Numbered from the stretch's first letter, positions 31,302 through 42,269 are shown. The stretch: 64,000 nt of DNA from Proteus sp. FME41 (GCF_014897315.1 NZ_JABUYL010000002.1:62001-126000), one strand, 5' to 3'. The notes: generated by a model from the letters alone, not told the origin. Translations and numbers: made by a program.

Positions 31302-31379
31302 TCACATTTTACCCATAAGCCAACCGCGCATTAACGTTGCGAGTAGTAGTAGGCTTGATAGTAAAATTGCGTTCAACAT
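31302..31379 (-). CDS. leuL: leu operon leader peptide
   Basis: A 25-codon frame reads MLNAILLSSLLLLATLMRGW plus LMGKM and stop. It has nine leucines, including four in a row encoded CTA CTA CTA CTC, with a further CTA before; CTA is usually a rare codon in enterobacteria. AAGGA lies 6 bases before the ATG, and the attenuator follows 22 bases after the stop. Stalling at the leucine run when leucyl-tRNA is scarce would favour read-through into leuABCD. The peptide is too short for ordinary gene prediction but the context makes it convincing. Confidence 0.88.
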   Translation of the reverse strand: MLNAILLSSLLLLATLMRGWLMGKM

Positions 31380-32073
31380 GAAACATCCTTAGATAAGTTC
31401 TCAATAATCTGTATTTATTGATACCTAATACCATTAAAGATGTCAAGCGTTGAAATTTTTAAATTCATTTATCTATGTTATTCATAAATTTTTTATAGTG
31501 ATTCTGACTGATATCTAAATTTTTACTAATGATTATAACTATTAAGTAATCATTGATTGGGTTAATGTGCCACACATTGTTTAATAAAGAGTAAAATGAA
31601 AAATTAAACAAGTGTTTGCTTTTTTTTTAGTCAGATAAGTAAGATAGAAAAAAGGCACAGATAAGAACGTAAAGATTGATGAATGTGAGCAACGTTTTGA
31701 ATGTAAGAATAAAAATTATTGTATTATCAAAGATGATGATTATTGATTGCCTATTTTAGGAATAAACACACATCATTTTATTATGATTTTTATCATACTT
31801 TGTTTTATTATTTGCAAGGCAGAAGGTAAAACAGGTTGTAATATATATTGATATAATCATTTTCTATACATGTAATTTTAATGTCGATTTTTTCATTTTC
31901 ATATGAAAATGTTTTTTTATTGATATAAAGCTTATGTGTTTAGTTATATGCATGGACGATGAATAATAAATTTTAATAAATAGTTAAAGTAATAGTTAAA
32001 GCAAATGTATTATTAATAATATCTCCATTAGTAATATTTAATTAGCTATTATGATAACATAGTGGAGTAAGAA
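31380..32073. promoter_or_regulatory. AT-rich divergent spacer between leuL and leuO
   Basis: About 690 bases with no gene. It holds the leu promoter next to leuL and the leuO promoter at the other end, and its base composition is what H-NS usually binds; H-NS/LeuO control of this spacer is known in E. coli. One perfect 18-bp palindrome, CATTTTCATATGAAAATG, lies at 31894-31911 and is followed by T residues. Confidence 0.5.
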
Positions 32074-33018
32074 ATGACGGATTACACACCAGCAACAGTT
32101 ACCAACAAAGAATCAGCAGAAATGCATTTACGTAATGTTGATCTTAATTTATTAACGGTATTTGATGCTGTCATGCAAATGCAAAATGTCACTCGTGCCG
32201 CGCAGGTGCTTGGCATGTCACAACCCGCAGTCAGTAATGCAGTTTCTCGACTTAAGGTTATGTTTAATGATGAATTATTCGTTCGTTATGGGCGCGGAAT
32301 TCAACCTACATTAAGAGCAAAACAACTCTTTGGTCCTGTTAGACAAGCATTACAATTAGTTCATAATGAGCTTCCAGGTGCCGGATTTGAACCCGAACAA
32401 AGTGAACGTATATTTAATTTGTCTATTTGTAGTCCACTGGATATAAAATTAGCACCAACAATAGTTGAAAAAGTGAAAAATAAAACACCTAATATTAATG
32501 TTAATATTAAATCTTATTTAAATAGCAATATAGAGCACCAATTAAAATATCAAGAAGTCGAATTTTTTATTAATTATAAACAATTCGATAAAACAGAATT
32601 TCATTCACTTCCATTATTTAATGATGAAGTTGTTTTAGTGGTTTCTAATAAACATCCTCGTATTAAAGAAAATGTCACACAAGATATGTTATTAAATGAG
32701 CGTCATTCAATTGTTTCTTTAGACGATGTGGGATCATTTAGTACACCTTATTATAAAGATACTCATTTAGAAGATTTAATTACTTATCAGGGAACTGATT
32801 TAAACAGTGTATTAAATATTGTTTCTAAAACCTATTTAGTTGCCATTGCACCTAGATGGTTAGTTGAGTGTTACGCTGATCAATTAGATATTAAAGCAGT
32901 CTCGTTACCTTGGGAAAAAACACAGCGTCCATGTTATTTAATTTGGCATGAATCAACAGCGCGAGATAAAGGTCACTTATGGATGAAAAATTTATTAAGT
33001 GAAGTTTGTCAGAACTAG
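32074..33018 (+). CDS. leuO: LysR-family global regulator LeuO
   Basis: LeuO is a pleiotropic regulator that counters H-NS silencing. The 314-residue protein has an N-terminal LysR-type HTH ([51 protein letters not shown]; about residues 22-82) nearly identical to E. coli LeuO, and an effector-binding domain with [15 protein letters not shown] and RDKGHLWM. Its place divergent from leuLABCD also matches. The second half is strikingly rich in Asn, Ile and Lys codons, in keeping with the AT-rich surroundings. Confidence 0.93.
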   Translation: MTDYTPATVTNKESAEMHLRNVDLNLLTVFDAVMQMQNVTRAAQVLGMSQPAVSNAVSRLKVMFNDELFVRYGRGIQPTLRAKQLFGPVRQALQLVHNELPGAGFEPEQSERIFNLSICSPLDIKLAPTIVEKVKNKTPNINVNIKSYLNSNIEHQLKYQEVEFFINYKQFDKTEFHSLPLFNDEVVLVVSNKHPRIKENVTQDMLLNERHSIVSLDDVGSFSTPYYKDTHLEDLITYQGTDLNSVLNIVSKTYLVAIAPRWLVECYADQLDIKAVSLPWEKTQRPCYLIWHESTARDKGHLWMKNLLSEVCQN

Positions 33019-33030
33019 AGTGTTTTTGCT

Positions 33031-33057
33031 CATAATTAGTTTTTATTGCTAATTATG
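33031..33057 (+). terminator. Hairpin after leuO
   Basis: CATAATTAG (33031-33039) pairs perfectly with CTAATTATG (33049-33057). No T-run follows, so it may be only a weak terminator or an mRNA 3'-end stabiliser. Confidence 0.4.
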
Positions 33058-33353
33058 CAGAAATAGTGGCAGATAACATTAGATGTTAGGCTAATGACCA
33101 AAACAGGTTTTATTCGGTTGAGTAAAACAAATTGGATTGCTGTCACTATTTTTGCCCTTTATATATCATAATGACTCTTATTCGTGTTTTACTTTATTAA
33201 ACGTGTTTTTTTGCAATAATATCCTCTTCTTTATATTGTCACTGATTAAGTTATGACAATTACCTATTGTTATTCATCTGTTTTATTTTTTATCTTCCAT
33301 AAAAAAACAGCATCTTAATATTTTGTTTCCTCACCGTTATGAGATAGCACTAG

Positions 33354-33402
33354 TTGACAAAACTTTTCATAACTCACAATTTTACAAATTTATGTAAAAT
33401 TG
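33354..33402 (+). promoter_or_regulatory. Promoter-like element with perfect inverted repeat before the acyl-CoA synthetase gene
   Basis: A consensus -35, TTGACA (33354-33359), is followed 17 bases later by a perfect 9-bp inverted repeat CAATTTTAC/GTAAAATTG (33377-33385 and 33394-33402) with an 8-base spacer. The repeat would overlap the -10 and start region, where repressors commonly bind. It does not resemble the FadR site I know. The rest of the 520-base spacer 33019-33537 holds no gene. Confidence 0.5.
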
Positions 33403-33461
33403 AATTCCTTTATTTTGGTGGATCACTTAGACTTTTATTCGAGTCAGCGAACAAGTGTAAG

Positions 33462-33496
33462 CTGAAATTGTAAGGGTGACATTTTTCCCATTTCAG
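33462..33496 (+). other. Leader hairpin upstream of the acyl-CoA synthetase gene
   Basis: CTGAAAT (33462-33468) pairs with ATTTCAG (33490-33496), and inside GGG pairs with CCC. It lies 42 bases before the start codon. Its function is unknown. Confidence 0.4.
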
Positions 33497-33537
33497 TTTC
33501 ATAACACGGTCGCTTTTCCATAAATAGCAGGAAAATT

Positions 33538-35343
33538 ATGATAACTAATAATAATCTTCATGATTATCATATAATTAGAAGATTGCAGAAGCAGTTTTTG
33601 CACAGCGGGAATAAAATTGCTTATAGCCAGTGGGATGCTAAGCACAATATCGAAATGTCATGGGAATTGGTTGAAAAGAAAACACACGCGCTCTCAAATG
33701 TATTACTAGAAATGGGTGTGGACGTTCAAGAAAACATTGGGATCTTTTCTCAAAATACCATTGATTGGTCCTTGGCTGATATTGCTTCTTTGCAACTGCG
33801 TGCAGTAACAGTGCCTCTGTATGCAACAAGTAGTGTTGAACAAGCCGCCTATGTTTTAAATGATGCGAATATTCGCATTCTTTTTGTGGGCGACCAAAAG
33901 CAATATGATATTGTTTCTGAATTATTAGCGTTATGTCCTCAGCTTGAACATATTATTGTGTTTAATTCCGATGTTGTGTTAAACGAAAAGACACCTTCAT
34001 ATTATCTGGAAAATTTAATTACCCAGACACAATTTCAGCATGATGACCTGTTAAAGCAACGTATTAACGAATGCTGTTTAGATGATTTGTTTACCTTGAT
34101 TTATACCTCAGGGACAACAGGCGAGCCTAAAGGCGTTATGCTTGATTATACAAGCTTGGCATCCCAACTTTATTTGCATGATGAACGCCTTTCATTATCA
34201 GATAAAGATGTTTCATTATGCTTTTTGCCTCTTTCTCATGTTTTTGAACGCGCGTGGAGCTTCTATGTGATGCACACAGGCGCAGTTAACGTGTATTTAA
34301 CGGATACTCATGCAGTTAGAGAAGCAATGAGTGAGGTTAAACCGACTGTTATGTGTGCGGTTCCCCGTTTCTATGAAAAAGTGTATAGCGCTATTCAAGA
34401 TAAAGTGTCTCAAGCATCCGCATTACGCCAATTTATTTTTAAATGGGCGATCAAGCAAGGTGAGAAACAGCGTGAAGCACAACTAAATCAGCGTCAACAG
34501 GGCTTTATTTCTCGCTTATGTTATCGCTTTGCAGATAAAAAAGTCTTAAACCCATTACGCCAAATTTTAGGTGGACGAGTTCGTTTTTTACCTGCGGCAG
34601 GTGCACGTTTAGATGACGCGGTCATTCGCTTCTTCTTAGCCATCGGTATTAATATTAAATACGGTTATGGTATGACAGAAACCTGTGCAACTGTCTCATG
34701 CTGGGAAGAAAATAAGTACAAATTGGGTTCTATTGGTACACCGCTGCCAGGTGTTGAAGTTCGTATTGGTGCTGAGAACGAAATTCAAGTTCGTGGCAGT
34801 ATCGTTATGAGAGGGTACTTTAATAAACCTGAAGATACTGCGGCTGCCTTTACGGAAGATGGTTGGCTACGTACAGGTGATGCAGGCGCACTTGATAGTG
34901 ATGGTATATTATTTATTACCGAGCGTTTAAAAGATTTAATGAAAACATCGAATGGTAAGTATATTGCGCCACAAATGATCGAAGGTACTTTAGGGCAAGA
35001 CCGTTTTATTGAGCACATTGCCGTGATTGCTGATACACGTAAATTTGTTTCAGCATTAATTGTGCCTTGTTTCGATGCATTAGAAGAGCATGCTCGTGTA
35101 CTAAATTTAAAATACCAAGATCGTATTGAATTATTGCGCCATACCAAAATTAAAGAGCTTTTTGATGAGCGTTTACGAGAAATGCAGAAAAACTTCTCAA
35201 GTTTTCATCAAGTTAAGCGATTTACACTTCTTGCTGAAGGCTTTTCAATGGAGTCGGGTGAATTAACCCCTACCTTGAAACTTCGTCGTAAAATTATTTC
35301 AGAACGCTATCGAAATGAAATCGAATTAATGTATCAAGATTAA
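33538..35343 (+). CDS. Long-chain acyl-CoA synthetase (AMP-forming)
   Basis: The 601-residue protein is an ANL-superfamily adenylating enzyme, most like the long-chain fatty acid-CoA ligase (FAA1) type. Motifs: phosphate loop YTSGTTGEPKGVM near residues 189-201, FLPLSHVFERAW, YGYGMTETCA for adenylate binding, TGDAG, ERLKDLMKTSNGKYIAP as the hinge region, and a C-terminal lid. It should activate a long-chain fatty acid to acyl-CoA at the membrane face; the chain length is not readable. It lies alone between leuO and cra, where E. coli has ilvI and ilvH. GCAGGAA precedes the ATG. Confidence 0.88.
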   Translation: MITNNNLHDYHIIRRLQKQFLHSGNKIAYSQWDAKHNIEMSWELVEKKTHALSNVLLEMGVDVQENIGIFSQNTIDWSLADIASLQLRAVTVPLYATSSVEQAAYVLNDANIRILFVGDQKQYDIVSELLALCPQLEHIIVFNSDVVLNEKTPSYYLENLITQTQFQHDDLLKQRINECCLDDLFTLIYTSGTTGEPKGVMLDYTSLASQLYLHDERLSLSDKDVSLCFLPLSHVFERAWSFYVMHTGAVNVYLTDTHAVREAMSEVKPTVMCAVPRFYEKVYSAIQDKVSQASALRQFIFKWAIKQGEKQREAQLNQRQQGFISRLCYRFADKKVLNPLRQILGGRVRFLPAAGARLDDAVIRFFLAIGINIKYGYGMTETCATVSCWEENKYKLGSIGTPLPGVEVRIGAENEIQVRGSIVMRGYFNKPEDTAAAFTEDGWLRTGDAGALDSDGILFITERLKDLMKTSNGKYIAPQMIEGTLGQDRFIEHIAVIADTRKFVSALIVPCFDALEEHARVLNLKYQDRIELLRHTKIKELFDERLREMQKNFSSFHQVKRFTLLAEGFSMESGELTPTLKLRRKIISERYRNEIELMYQD

Positions 35344-35356
35344 ATTTTAGTGACTA

Positions 35357-35382
35357 AAAAGCACCGTTAAGGTGCTTTTTTC
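35357..35382 (+). terminator. Terminator after the acyl-CoA synthetase gene
   Basis: AAAAGCACC (35357-35365) pairs with GGTGCTTTT (35371-35379) around a 5-base loop and runs into a T tract. Confidence 0.88.
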
Positions 35383-35566
35383 TTAAGAAATGACTTTTTG
35401 ATAGATAACGATGATTGGAATAATTGATAAAAGGCATAAACGGAAACGTTGACGCATACGGTTTTATCAGTAAATTGTGTTAAAATACAAACTCAGATCA
35501 GCATGATGACTGAAATTCATAGCAATATGTAATAAATAACACATTTAATAATTAAAAGAGGCTAAT

Positions 35567-36574
35567 GTGAAACTGGATGAAATCGCCCGCTTGGCTGGTG
35601 TTTCACGAACAACAGCAAGTTATGTCATTAATGGTAAGGCGAAACAGTACCGTGTAAGTGACAAGACTGTTGAAAAAGTGATGGCGGTGGTCAGAGAGCA
35701 TAATTACCACCCGAACGCTGTTGCCGCGGGATTACGTGCTGGTCGTACGCGTTCTATTGGTTTGGTTATTCCTGATTTGGAAAATACCAGTTATACCAGG
35801 ATCGCAAATTACCTTGAACGACAAGCTCGCCAACGGGGTTATCAATTACTGATTGCGTGTTCAGAAGACCAACCTGACAACGAAATTCGTTGTGTTGAGC
35901 ACTTACTACAGCGCCAAGTTGATGCCATTATTGTCTCAACCGCATTGCCACCGGAACACCCTTTCTATCAACGGTGGGCTAATCGTTCATTACCGATTAT
36001 TGCGCTGGATAGGGCATTAGAAAGTGAGCATTTTATTAGTGTTGTTGGTGATGACTTGGAAGACTCCAAGATGTTGGCAACTGAATTAAACGCTTTTCCT
36101 TCGCAATCTGTACTTTATTTAGGCGCACTTCCTGAACTCTCTGTAAGTTTTTTACGTGAACAAGGTTTCCGTAGTGTATGGAAAGAAGATCCTAGAGAAG
36201 TCACCTACCTTTATGCAAATAGCTATGAACGAGAAGCCGCTGCTGCTGCTTTTTCAGAATGGCTAAATAACAATCCAATGCCAGATGCATTATTCACAAC
36301 ATCTTTTGCTTTATTGCAAGGGGTTATGGATGTGACATTACAGCGAAGTGGCCGTTTACCAACTCAATTAGTCATTGCAACTTTCGGTGACCATGAATTA
36401 TTAGATTTCCTTGAATGTCCGGTTTTATCGGTTGCTCAACGACATCGTGATATTGCTGAGCGTGTATTAGAGCTTGTTCTTGCTAGCCTTGAAGAAGAAC
36501 AAAAACCTCAAGCAGGGATCACCCGTATTCGTCGTGATTTATGTCGCCGTGGTAGTTTAGGACGCGCACGTTAA
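35567..36574 (+). CDS. cra: Catabolite repressor/activator Cra (FruR)
   Basis: Cra is a LacI-family regulator that balances glycolysis and gluconeogenesis in response to fructose-1-phosphate. The 335-residue protein has the N-terminal HTH and hinge ([51 protein letters not shown]) and a periplasmic-binding-protein-like effector domain. Sequence and length match E. coli. Like E. coli it starts with GTG, with AAAAGAGG 6 bases upstream. It precedes the mraZ promoter, the same neighbour as in E. coli. Confidence 0.96.
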   Translation: MKLDEIARLAGVSRTTASYVINGKAKQYRVSDKTVEKVMAVVREHNYHPNAVAAGLRAGRTRSIGLVIPDLENTSYTRIANYLERQARQRGYQLLIACSEDQPDNEIRCVEHLLQRQVDAIIVSTALPPEHPFYQRWANRSLPIIALDRALESEHFISVVGDDLEDSKMLATELNAFPSQSVLYLGALPELSVSFLREQGFRSVWKEDPREVTYLYANSYEREAAAAAFSEWLNNNPMPDALFTTSFALLQGVMDVTLQRSGRLPTQLVIATFGDHELLDFLECPVLSVAQRHRDIAERVLELVLASLEEEQKPQAGITRIRRDLCRRGSLGRAR

Positions 36575-36613
36575 TTTGATATCGTATTATTGATAATTAT
36601 CTGCACTTATACT

Positions 36614-36650
36614 CATCCCTGTTTTATTAAATTAAAACGGGGATGCTTTA
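36614..36650 (+). terminator. Hairpin terminator after cra
   Basis: A 13-bp stem (36614-36626 with 36633-36645, one G-T pair) follows the cra stop by 40 bases. The T-tail CTTTATTT is weak. Confidence 0.65.
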
Positions 36651-37170
36651 TTTGGTTAAAGAATGTCGAATAGCCTAGAGAATATTAAATTTGAGATTAA
36701 TCTTAAGCCTTTTTTTACTATTTCTCTCATTTTACTAAGTTAATAGATCAAATTTTGACACTTCCATAAGTGATATTGCTTAAATTATATAAGTAATTAA
36801 TTTCATTTTGGGAAAAGTAATAAGAAAAAAAATAACTATCTGCATGATATTGAATTATTTTTTTAAACTAACCTGTTTTTATTTATATAAAAGTATCTTC
36901 AAATTATTATGTTGGCTAAAGGTAAATGAACTGCAATAAATTAGTTTTTTATCATTAAAATTATGATTTACCCATTATGATTTCTTTATCTGGTTTTCCC
37001 TCCAATAATCGTTATAAATAATTACTTTTAGTGATTAAAATTATAAAGTGAAAAATAATCTCTATTAATCATAGTGTTAATATTTTCTTTTTCCCTTTTG
37101 TTGATAATTTAAACATTTCGGTGTGCCTATCAAATTACTGTAAATATAAATAAAGCTTCCTATATCTGGC
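36651..37170. other. Gene-free AT-rich spacer before the dcw cluster
   Basis: I see no protein gene, RNA gene or strong hairpin in these 520 bases. It is very AT-rich on both strands and may contain extra promoters or protein-binding sites for the dcw operon. Confidence 0.4.
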
Positions 37171-37232
37171 TTGACAACGTTTTCATACCATCCGTAAACT
37201 CTATTTGTGGGGATTTGTGGGATAATGTGGTG
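37171..37232 (+). promoter_or_regulatory. Pmra promoter with MraZ operator
   Basis: TTGACA (37171-37176), an 18-base spacer and TAAACT (37195-37200) form a promoter. Directly after it are three repeats with 10-base period, TGGGG (37208-37212), TGGGA (37218-37222) and TGGTG (37228-37232). MraZ is known to bind TGGGN repeats separated by 5 bases in its own promoter, so this is very probably the autoregulatory operator of the whole cluster. Confidence 0.88.
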
Positions 37233-37259
37233 TAAATTACAAAGCTGGGGAGAATGAGG

Positions 37260-37718
37260 ATGTTTCGTGGAGCAACACTCGTTAATCTTGACAGCAAAGG
37301 GCGAATAACAGTTCCTTCCCGTTATCGAACAACGCTGAGTGAGATTACTGAAGGTCAAATGGTTTGTACCATTGATCTTAATCAGCCGTGTTTATTGCTT
37401 TATACACTTCCTGAATGGGAAAAGATTGAGTTAAAATTGGCGGCTTTGTCTTCCATGAACCCGGCTGAACGTCGTGTTCAACGTTTATTATTGGGACATG
37501 CCAGTGAATGCCAAATGGATAGTGCAGGACGTCTTTTGCTAGCTAGCACGCTTAGACAGCATGCGGGGCTAACCAAAGAGGTCATGTTAGTCGGACAATT
37601 CAATAAATTTGAATTGTGGGATGAACAGGTCTGGTATAACCAGATCGAAAAAGACATTGTTGCCGAGCAAACCTCACAAGAACCGTTATCGACACGACTA
37701 TTGGATTTATCACTTTAA
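37260..37718 (+). CDS. mraZ: Transcriptional regulator MraZ
   Basis: MraZ is an AbrB-like DNA-binding protein that represses its own dcw operon. The 152-residue protein starts [20 protein letters not shown], matching E. coli, so I use the ATG at 37260 with GGGGAG upstream; an ATG two codons earlier is possible. It has two repeats of the fold, each with a DxxGR motif: DSKGR near residue 12 and DSAGR near residue 85. [11 protein letters not shown] and [10 protein letters not shown] are conserved. rsmH follows after 3 bases. Confidence 0.96.
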   Translation: MFRGATLVNLDSKGRITVPSRYRTTLSEITEGQMVCTIDLNQPCLLLYTLPEWEKIELKLAALSSMNPAERRVQRLLLGHASECQMDSAGRLLLASTLRQHAGLTKEVMLVGQFNKFELWDEQVWYNQIEKDIVAEQTSQEPLSTRLLDLSL

Positions 37719-37721
37719 ATA

Positions 37722-38669
37722 ATGACAACAAATAATTTTAGTCATACCAGCGTATTACTGGATGAAGCAGTGAATGGCCTGAATATTAAACCTTCAGGTA
37801 TCTATATCGACGGAACATTTGGTCGAGGCGGTCACTCCCGTTTAATTTTATCGCAATTGGGTGAACAAGGTCGCTTGATAGCGATAGACAGAGATCCACA
37901 AGCCATTGCCGTGGCTAATGAAATTGATGATGCACGATTTTCTATTGTTCATGGACCTTTTTCAAATATTGAGCAGTATGTCAATGAATTAGAATTGGCT
38001 GGGAAAATTGATGGTGTATTACTGGATTTAGGTGTTTCATCACCTCAACTTGATGATCCTGAACGTGGTTTTTCTTTTATGCGTGATGGGCCACTTGATA
38101 TGCGTATGGATCCAACATCAGGATTATCAGCCGCACAATGGCTGATGAAAGCATCTGAAGAAGATATCACATGGGTATTAAAGACATTTGGTGAAGAACG
38201 TTTTGCTAAACGTATAGCACGTGCCATTGTTGAGCGTAATAAAACAGAAGAGCCTTTGACTCGAACTAAGCAATTAGCTGATTTGATTAGCGATGCAAGC
38301 CCAGTAAAAGAACGACATAAGCACCCCGCGACACGCAGTTTTCAAGCAATTCGTATCTATATCAACAGCGAATTAGATGAAATAGAAAAAGCCTTAAAAG
38401 GGGCGGTTTCTGTTTTAGCGCCAGAAGGGCGTTTATCGGTGATTAGTTTCCACTCATTAGAAGATCGATTAGTGAAGCGTTTTATTCGTGATGAGAGCAA
38501 AGGCCCCGTTGTGCCAGCAGGTATTCCACTCACTGAGAATCAAATAAGAGCGTTAGGAAGTGCTCGCTTATCGAGTATTCACAAGATGAAACCGACAGGC
38601 ATTGAAGTTGAGGAAAATCCACGGGCACGAAGCTCTGTATTACGTGTAGCAAGGCGTATTGAGGAATAA
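37722..38669 (+). CDS. rsmH: 16S rRNA m4C1402 methyltransferase RsmH
   Basis: RsmH methylates N4 of C1402 in the 16S rRNA decoding centre using SAM. The 315-residue protein has [13 protein letters not shown] at the N-terminus, the SAM-binding motif [14 protein letters not shown] near residue 29, [18 protein letters not shown], and the conserved [15 protein letters not shown] and ISFHSLEDR blocks. It ends directly at the ftsL start codon without a gap, as usual in this cluster. Confidence 0.96.
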   Translation: MTTNNFSHTSVLLDEAVNGLNIKPSGIYIDGTFGRGGHSRLILSQLGEQGRLIAIDRDPQAIAVANEIDDARFSIVHGPFSNIEQYVNELELAGKIDGVLLDLGVSSPQLDDPERGFSFMRDGPLDMRMDPTSGLSAAQWLMKASEEDITWVLKTFGEERFAKRIARAIVERNKTEEPLTRTKQLADLISDASPVKERHKHPATRSFQAIRIYINSELDEIEKALKGAVSVLAPEGRLSVISFHSLEDRLVKRFIRDESKGPVVPAGIPLTENQIRALGSARLSSIHKMKPTGIEVEENPRARSSVLRVARRIEE

Positions 38670-38987
38670 ATGTCTACTGAACGACACACGCTACCAGGAG
38701 TTATAGGGCAGGATTTACTGCGTTATGGCAAGTTACCCGTTTGTTTGCTCATTGCTGTGATTATTTCTGCGGTGTATGTCGTGACAACAGCACATAAAAC
38801 ACGTTTGTTGACAGCAGAGAAAGAGCGTTTAGTGCTGGAAAAAAATGTACTGGATATCGAATGGCGTAACCTCATTCTTGAAGAGAATGCGCTGGCGGAT
38901 CACAGCCGAGTTGAGCGCTTTTCAAGCGAAGGATTAGGTATGATCCACGTTGACCCATCAAAAGAGAATATTGTGGTTACTAAATAA
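38670..38987 (+). CDS. ftsL: Cell division protein FtsL
   Basis: FtsL is a bitopic membrane protein that joins FtsB and FtsQ in the divisome and helps activate FtsWI. The 105-residue protein has a short cytoplasmic N-terminus, one membrane helix ([20 protein letters not shown], about residues 23-42) and a periplasmic coiled coil (about 45-90, [19 protein letters not shown]). It is slightly shorter than E. coli FtsL. The start codon touches the rsmH stop and GAGGAA provides the ribosome-binding site. Confidence 0.93.
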   Translation: MSTERHTLPGVIGQDLLRYGKLPVCLLIAVIISAVYVVTTAHKTRLLTAEKERLVLEKNVLDIEWRNLILEENALADHSRVERFSSEGLGMIHVDPSKENIVVTK

Positions 38988-38998
38988 TTAAGGCAAGT

Positions 38999-40795
38999 AT
39001 GAAATTTTCACGTTCGGCAAAAGCGAAAGCAAAGACAAAGACAAATGCCAAACTACGCAAACCTGAAGAAAAAACAGGATTTGTGAGTTGGCGTTTTGCG
39101 TTGCTTTGTAGTGGTATTGGTATCGCTTTAGTCGCGCTATTAATCCGTGTTGCCTATTTACAGATTATTAATCCCGATCCCCTTATCCGTGAAGGGGATA
39201 TGCGTTCTCTGCGAGTCCAAAAAGTGCCAACAGCAAGAGGCATGATCAGCGATAGAATGGGGCGTCCTCTTGCGGTCAGTGTGCCGGTTTATGCAATTTG
39301 GGCTGATCCTAAAGTTGTGTTAGATGCCAATCCTGATATGACAGATTCACGGTGGTTAGCACTTGCTGATGCATTGAAGATCCCCGTAAGTCAAATTGAG
39401 CAAAAAATTGCAGCAACACCTTCCGCTCGTTTTATCTATTTAGCCCGTCAAGTTAATCCTGAAATTAGTGATTACATCAGTAAATTAAAAATTACTGGGA
39501 TTAACATGCGCCAAGAATCAAAACGGTATTACCCATCCGGTGAAGTGACTGCTCACATTATTGGTGTGACGAATATTGATGGTGATGGTATTGAAGGGGT
39601 TGAAAAAAGCTTTAACCAATGGCTGACAGGTGCTCCTGGTGAGCGAGTAGTGCGCAAAGATGGTTTTAACCGAGTGATCGAAAATATTGCTCAAACTGAC
39701 AGCCAAGCCGCTCATAACTTGATGCTAAGTATTGATGAACGTCTGCAATCTGTGGTTTATCGCGAATTAACCAATGCGGTGATTAAGAATAAAGCAGAAT
39801 CAGGAACTGCCGTTTTAGTGGATGTGAACACTGGCGAAGTGCTCGCAATGGCAAATAGCCCATCCTATAACCCGAATAATTTAACGGGTACACCTAAAGA
39901 TGCGATGCGTAATCGTGCTATCACCGATATTTTTGAACCGGGCTCCACCGTAAAACCAATGGTAGTGATGAGTGCACTTCACAATCATATCATTAAAGAA
40001 AACAGTGTAATTAATACTATTCCTTATCGTATTAGCGGGCATCAGATAAAAGATGTCGGATCATATAATGAGCTTTCGATAACCGGAATATTACAGAAAT
40101 CGAGTAACGTTGGTGTTTCACGACTGGCGTTAGCGATGCCTGCATCTGAACTCGTGGATGTGTATTCACGATTTGGATTCGGGAAGCCAACCAACTTGGG
40201 GCTGGTTGGCGAAAGTAGTGGCATATTTCCAATAAAAAAACAACGGTGGTCCGATCTTGAAAGGGCCACCTTCTCATTCGGATATGGGCTAATGGTAACG
40301 CCGTTACAGTTAGCACGTGTCTATGCAACTATAGGCAGTTTTGGTATTTACCGTCCTCTCTCAATTACGAAAGTTGACCCGCCTGTACCGGGAACGCGTG
40401 TATTCCCTGAACCTATTATGAAAACCGTAGTTCATATGATGGAAAGCGTCGCATTACCCGGTGGTGGTGGTGTGAGTGCTGCCATTAAAGGCTATCGTGT
40501 TGCTATTAAAACAGGGACTGCGAAAAAAGTAGGGCCTGACGGAAAATATATTAATCAATATATCTCTTATGCTGCGGGTGTTGCACCAGCAAGTCATCCT
40601 CGCTTTGCGTTAGTTGTGATAATCAATGAACCTAAAGCAGGTAAGTACTACGGGGGCGCAGTATCTGCACCGGTGTTTGGCGCAATCATGGGCGCAGTTT
40701 TACGCACAATGAACGTAGAACCTGATGCATTGATGCCAGACGATAAAAATGAATTTGTAATTACAAAAGAAGAGGATACAAGTGGCCGATCCTAA
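38999..40795 (+). CDS. ftsI: Septal peptidoglycan transpeptidase FtsI (PBP3)
   Basis: FtsI cross-links septal peptidoglycan and is the target of beta-lactams such as aztreonam. The 598-residue protein has a basic N-terminal tail, one membrane helix (about residues 32-52), a pedestal domain, and a transpeptidase domain with nucleophile Ser316 in GSTVK, Ser368 in SSN and Lys504 in KTGT. These are the expected class B PBP motifs, unaltered. It overlaps the murE start by 14 bases. The C-terminal tail is longer than the core domain needs, as in E. coli. Confidence 0.96.
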   Translation: MKFSRSAKAKAKTKTNAKLRKPEEKTGFVSWRFALLCSGIGIALVALLIRVAYLQIINPDPLIREGDMRSLRVQKVPTARGMISDRMGRPLAVSVPVYAIWADPKVVLDANPDMTDSRWLALADALKIPVSQIEQKIAATPSARFIYLARQVNPEISDYISKLKITGINMRQESKRYYPSGEVTAHIIGVTNIDGDGIEGVEKSFNQWLTGAPGERVVRKDGFNRVIENIAQTDSQAAHNLMLSIDERLQSVVYRELTNAVIKNKAESGTAVLVDVNTGEVLAMANSPSYNPNNLTGTPKDAMRNRAITDIFEPGSTVKPMVVMSALHNHIIKENSVINTIPYRISGHQIKDVGSYNELSITGILQKSSNVGVSRLALAMPASELVDVYSRFGFGKPTNLGLVGESSGIFPIKKQRWSDLERATFSFGYGLMVTPLQLARVYATIGSFGIYRPLSITKVDPPVPGTRVFPEPIMKTVVHMMESVALPGGGGVSAAIKGYRVAIKTGTAKKVGPDGKYINQYISYAAGVAPASHPRFALVVIINEPKAGKYYGGAVSAPVFGAIMGAVLRTMNVEPDALMPDDKNEFVITKEEDTSGRS

Positions 40796-42269
40796 CTTAA
40801 GTGACCTATTAGGGGCACTCGGGATACAAGCACCATCATTGATGCTCAAAGACATGACACTCGATAGCCGAAAAGCGGCGAGCGGTGATCTTTTTATCGC
40901 GATTAAAGGTCATGAAACAGATGGTAGACGCTATATTCCTCAAGCAATTGCTCAAGGTGTTTCTGCAGTATTAGCAGAAGCACAAGGCGTTGCATCGCAA
41001 GGTGAAATCCGTGAAAGTCACGGTGTTCCTGTTATTTATATTGATAATCTTAATGCGGAATTATCAAAATTAGCAGGATGTTTTTATCATCAACCTGCGG
41101 AAAAATTGAAATTAGTGGGTGTTACTGGAACTAACGGAAAAACGACAACAACACAATTGTTAGCACAGTGGGCTCAAGGATTAGGTGAGACTAGCGCCGT
41201 GATGGGAACGGTAGGCAACGGACTATTGGGTCATGTTGTTCCTGCCATGAATACCACCGGCTCTGCAGTAGATATTCAATTAGAATTGCAACAATTATTA
41301 AACCAAGGTGCGACGTTAACGGCGATGGAAGTCTCTTCCCATGGCTTAGTTCAAGGTCGTGTTAGTGCTTTACCGTTTGTGGCGAGTGTATTTACTAATT
41401 TAAGCCGTGACCATCTTGATTATCACGGTGATATGGCAAATTACGAAGAGGCAAAATGGTTGCTTTTCTCCACACATAAAAGTGGTGAAAAAATCATTAA
41501 TGCTGATGATGCGGTCGGTCAAAAATGGCTGTCGCGTTTACCTGAAGCCATTGCTGTCACCATGGAAGATAAATTGCCACAGGGTTGGCAAGGCCGTTTT
41601 GTTAAAACAACCAATATCCATTATCACGATGCAGGCGCAACTCTTCGCTTTCGTTCAAGCTGGGGGAATGGCGAAATTGAAAGTCCCTTAATGGGCGCTT
41701 TTAATGTCAGTAATCTTTTATGTGCTTTAGCGACATTGCTGGCACTAAAATATCCATTAGAGGCAGTTATCAAAGCCTCATCTGCGTTGACGCCAGTTTG
41801 TGGCCGAATGGAAGTGTTTAGTGCGGATAACCGTCCTACTGTTATTGTCGATTATGCTCATACGCCAGACGCGTTAGAAAAAGCACTTCAAGCTGCTCGT
41901 TTGCACTGCACAGGTAAATTGTGGTGTGTATTTGGCTGTGGTGGTGACCGAGATAAAGGTAAGCGCCCACTAATGGGCGCGGTTGCAGAAGAGCTGGCAG
42001 ATAAAGTTATTATTACTGATGACAATCCCCGTAGCGAAGAGCCTCAAGCTATTATTCACGATATTCTCTCCGGTTTAATGGACCCCGGCCGTGCAATCGC
42101 TATTGAAGGACGGGCTGAAGCTGTCACTAACGTCATTATGCAAGCGGATGCGAATGATATGATTTTAGTCGCAGGTAAAGGGCATGAAGATTATCAGTTA
42201 GTCGGTTCACGTCGTCTTGACTATTCAGACAGATTAACCGTTGCTCGATTATTGGGGGTGATGGCATGA
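40782..42269 (+). CDS. murE: UDP-MurNAc-tripeptide synthetase (meso-diaminopimelate adding)
   Basis: MurE adds meso-diaminopimelate to UDP-MurNAc-L-Ala-D-Glu. The 495-residue protein has the Mur-ligase ATP motif [13 protein letters not shown] near residue 112, HDHLDYHG-type signature [11 protein letters not shown], and the DNPR motif (DDNPRSEEP near residue 410) that marks meso-DAP specificity. It starts with GTG inside the end of ftsI, with AGAGGA upstream, and overlaps murF by 4 bases, so translation through the cluster is coupled. Confidence 0.96.
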   Translation: MADPNLSDLLGALGIQAPSLMLKDMTLDSRKAASGDLFIAIKGHETDGRRYIPQAIAQGVSAVLAEAQGVASQGEIRESHGVPVIYIDNLNAELSKLAGCFYHQPAEKLKLVGVTGTNGKTTTTQLLAQWAQGLGETSAVMGTVGNGLLGHVVPAMNTTGSAVDIQLELQQLLNQGATLTAMEVSSHGLVQGRVSALPFVASVFTNLSRDHLDYHGDMANYEEAKWLLFSTHKSGEKIINADDAVGQKWLSRLPEAIAVTMEDKLPQGWQGRFVKTTNIHYHDAGATLRFRSSWGNGEIESPLMGAFNVSNLLCALATLLALKYPLEAVIKASSALTPVCGRMEVFSADNRPTVIVDYAHTPDALEKALQAARLHCTGKLWCVFGCGGDRDKGKRPLMGAVAEELADKVIITDDNPRSEEPQAIIHDILSGLMDPGRAIAIEGRAEAVTNVIMQADANDMILVAGKGHEDYQLVGSRRLDYSDRLTVARLLGVMA

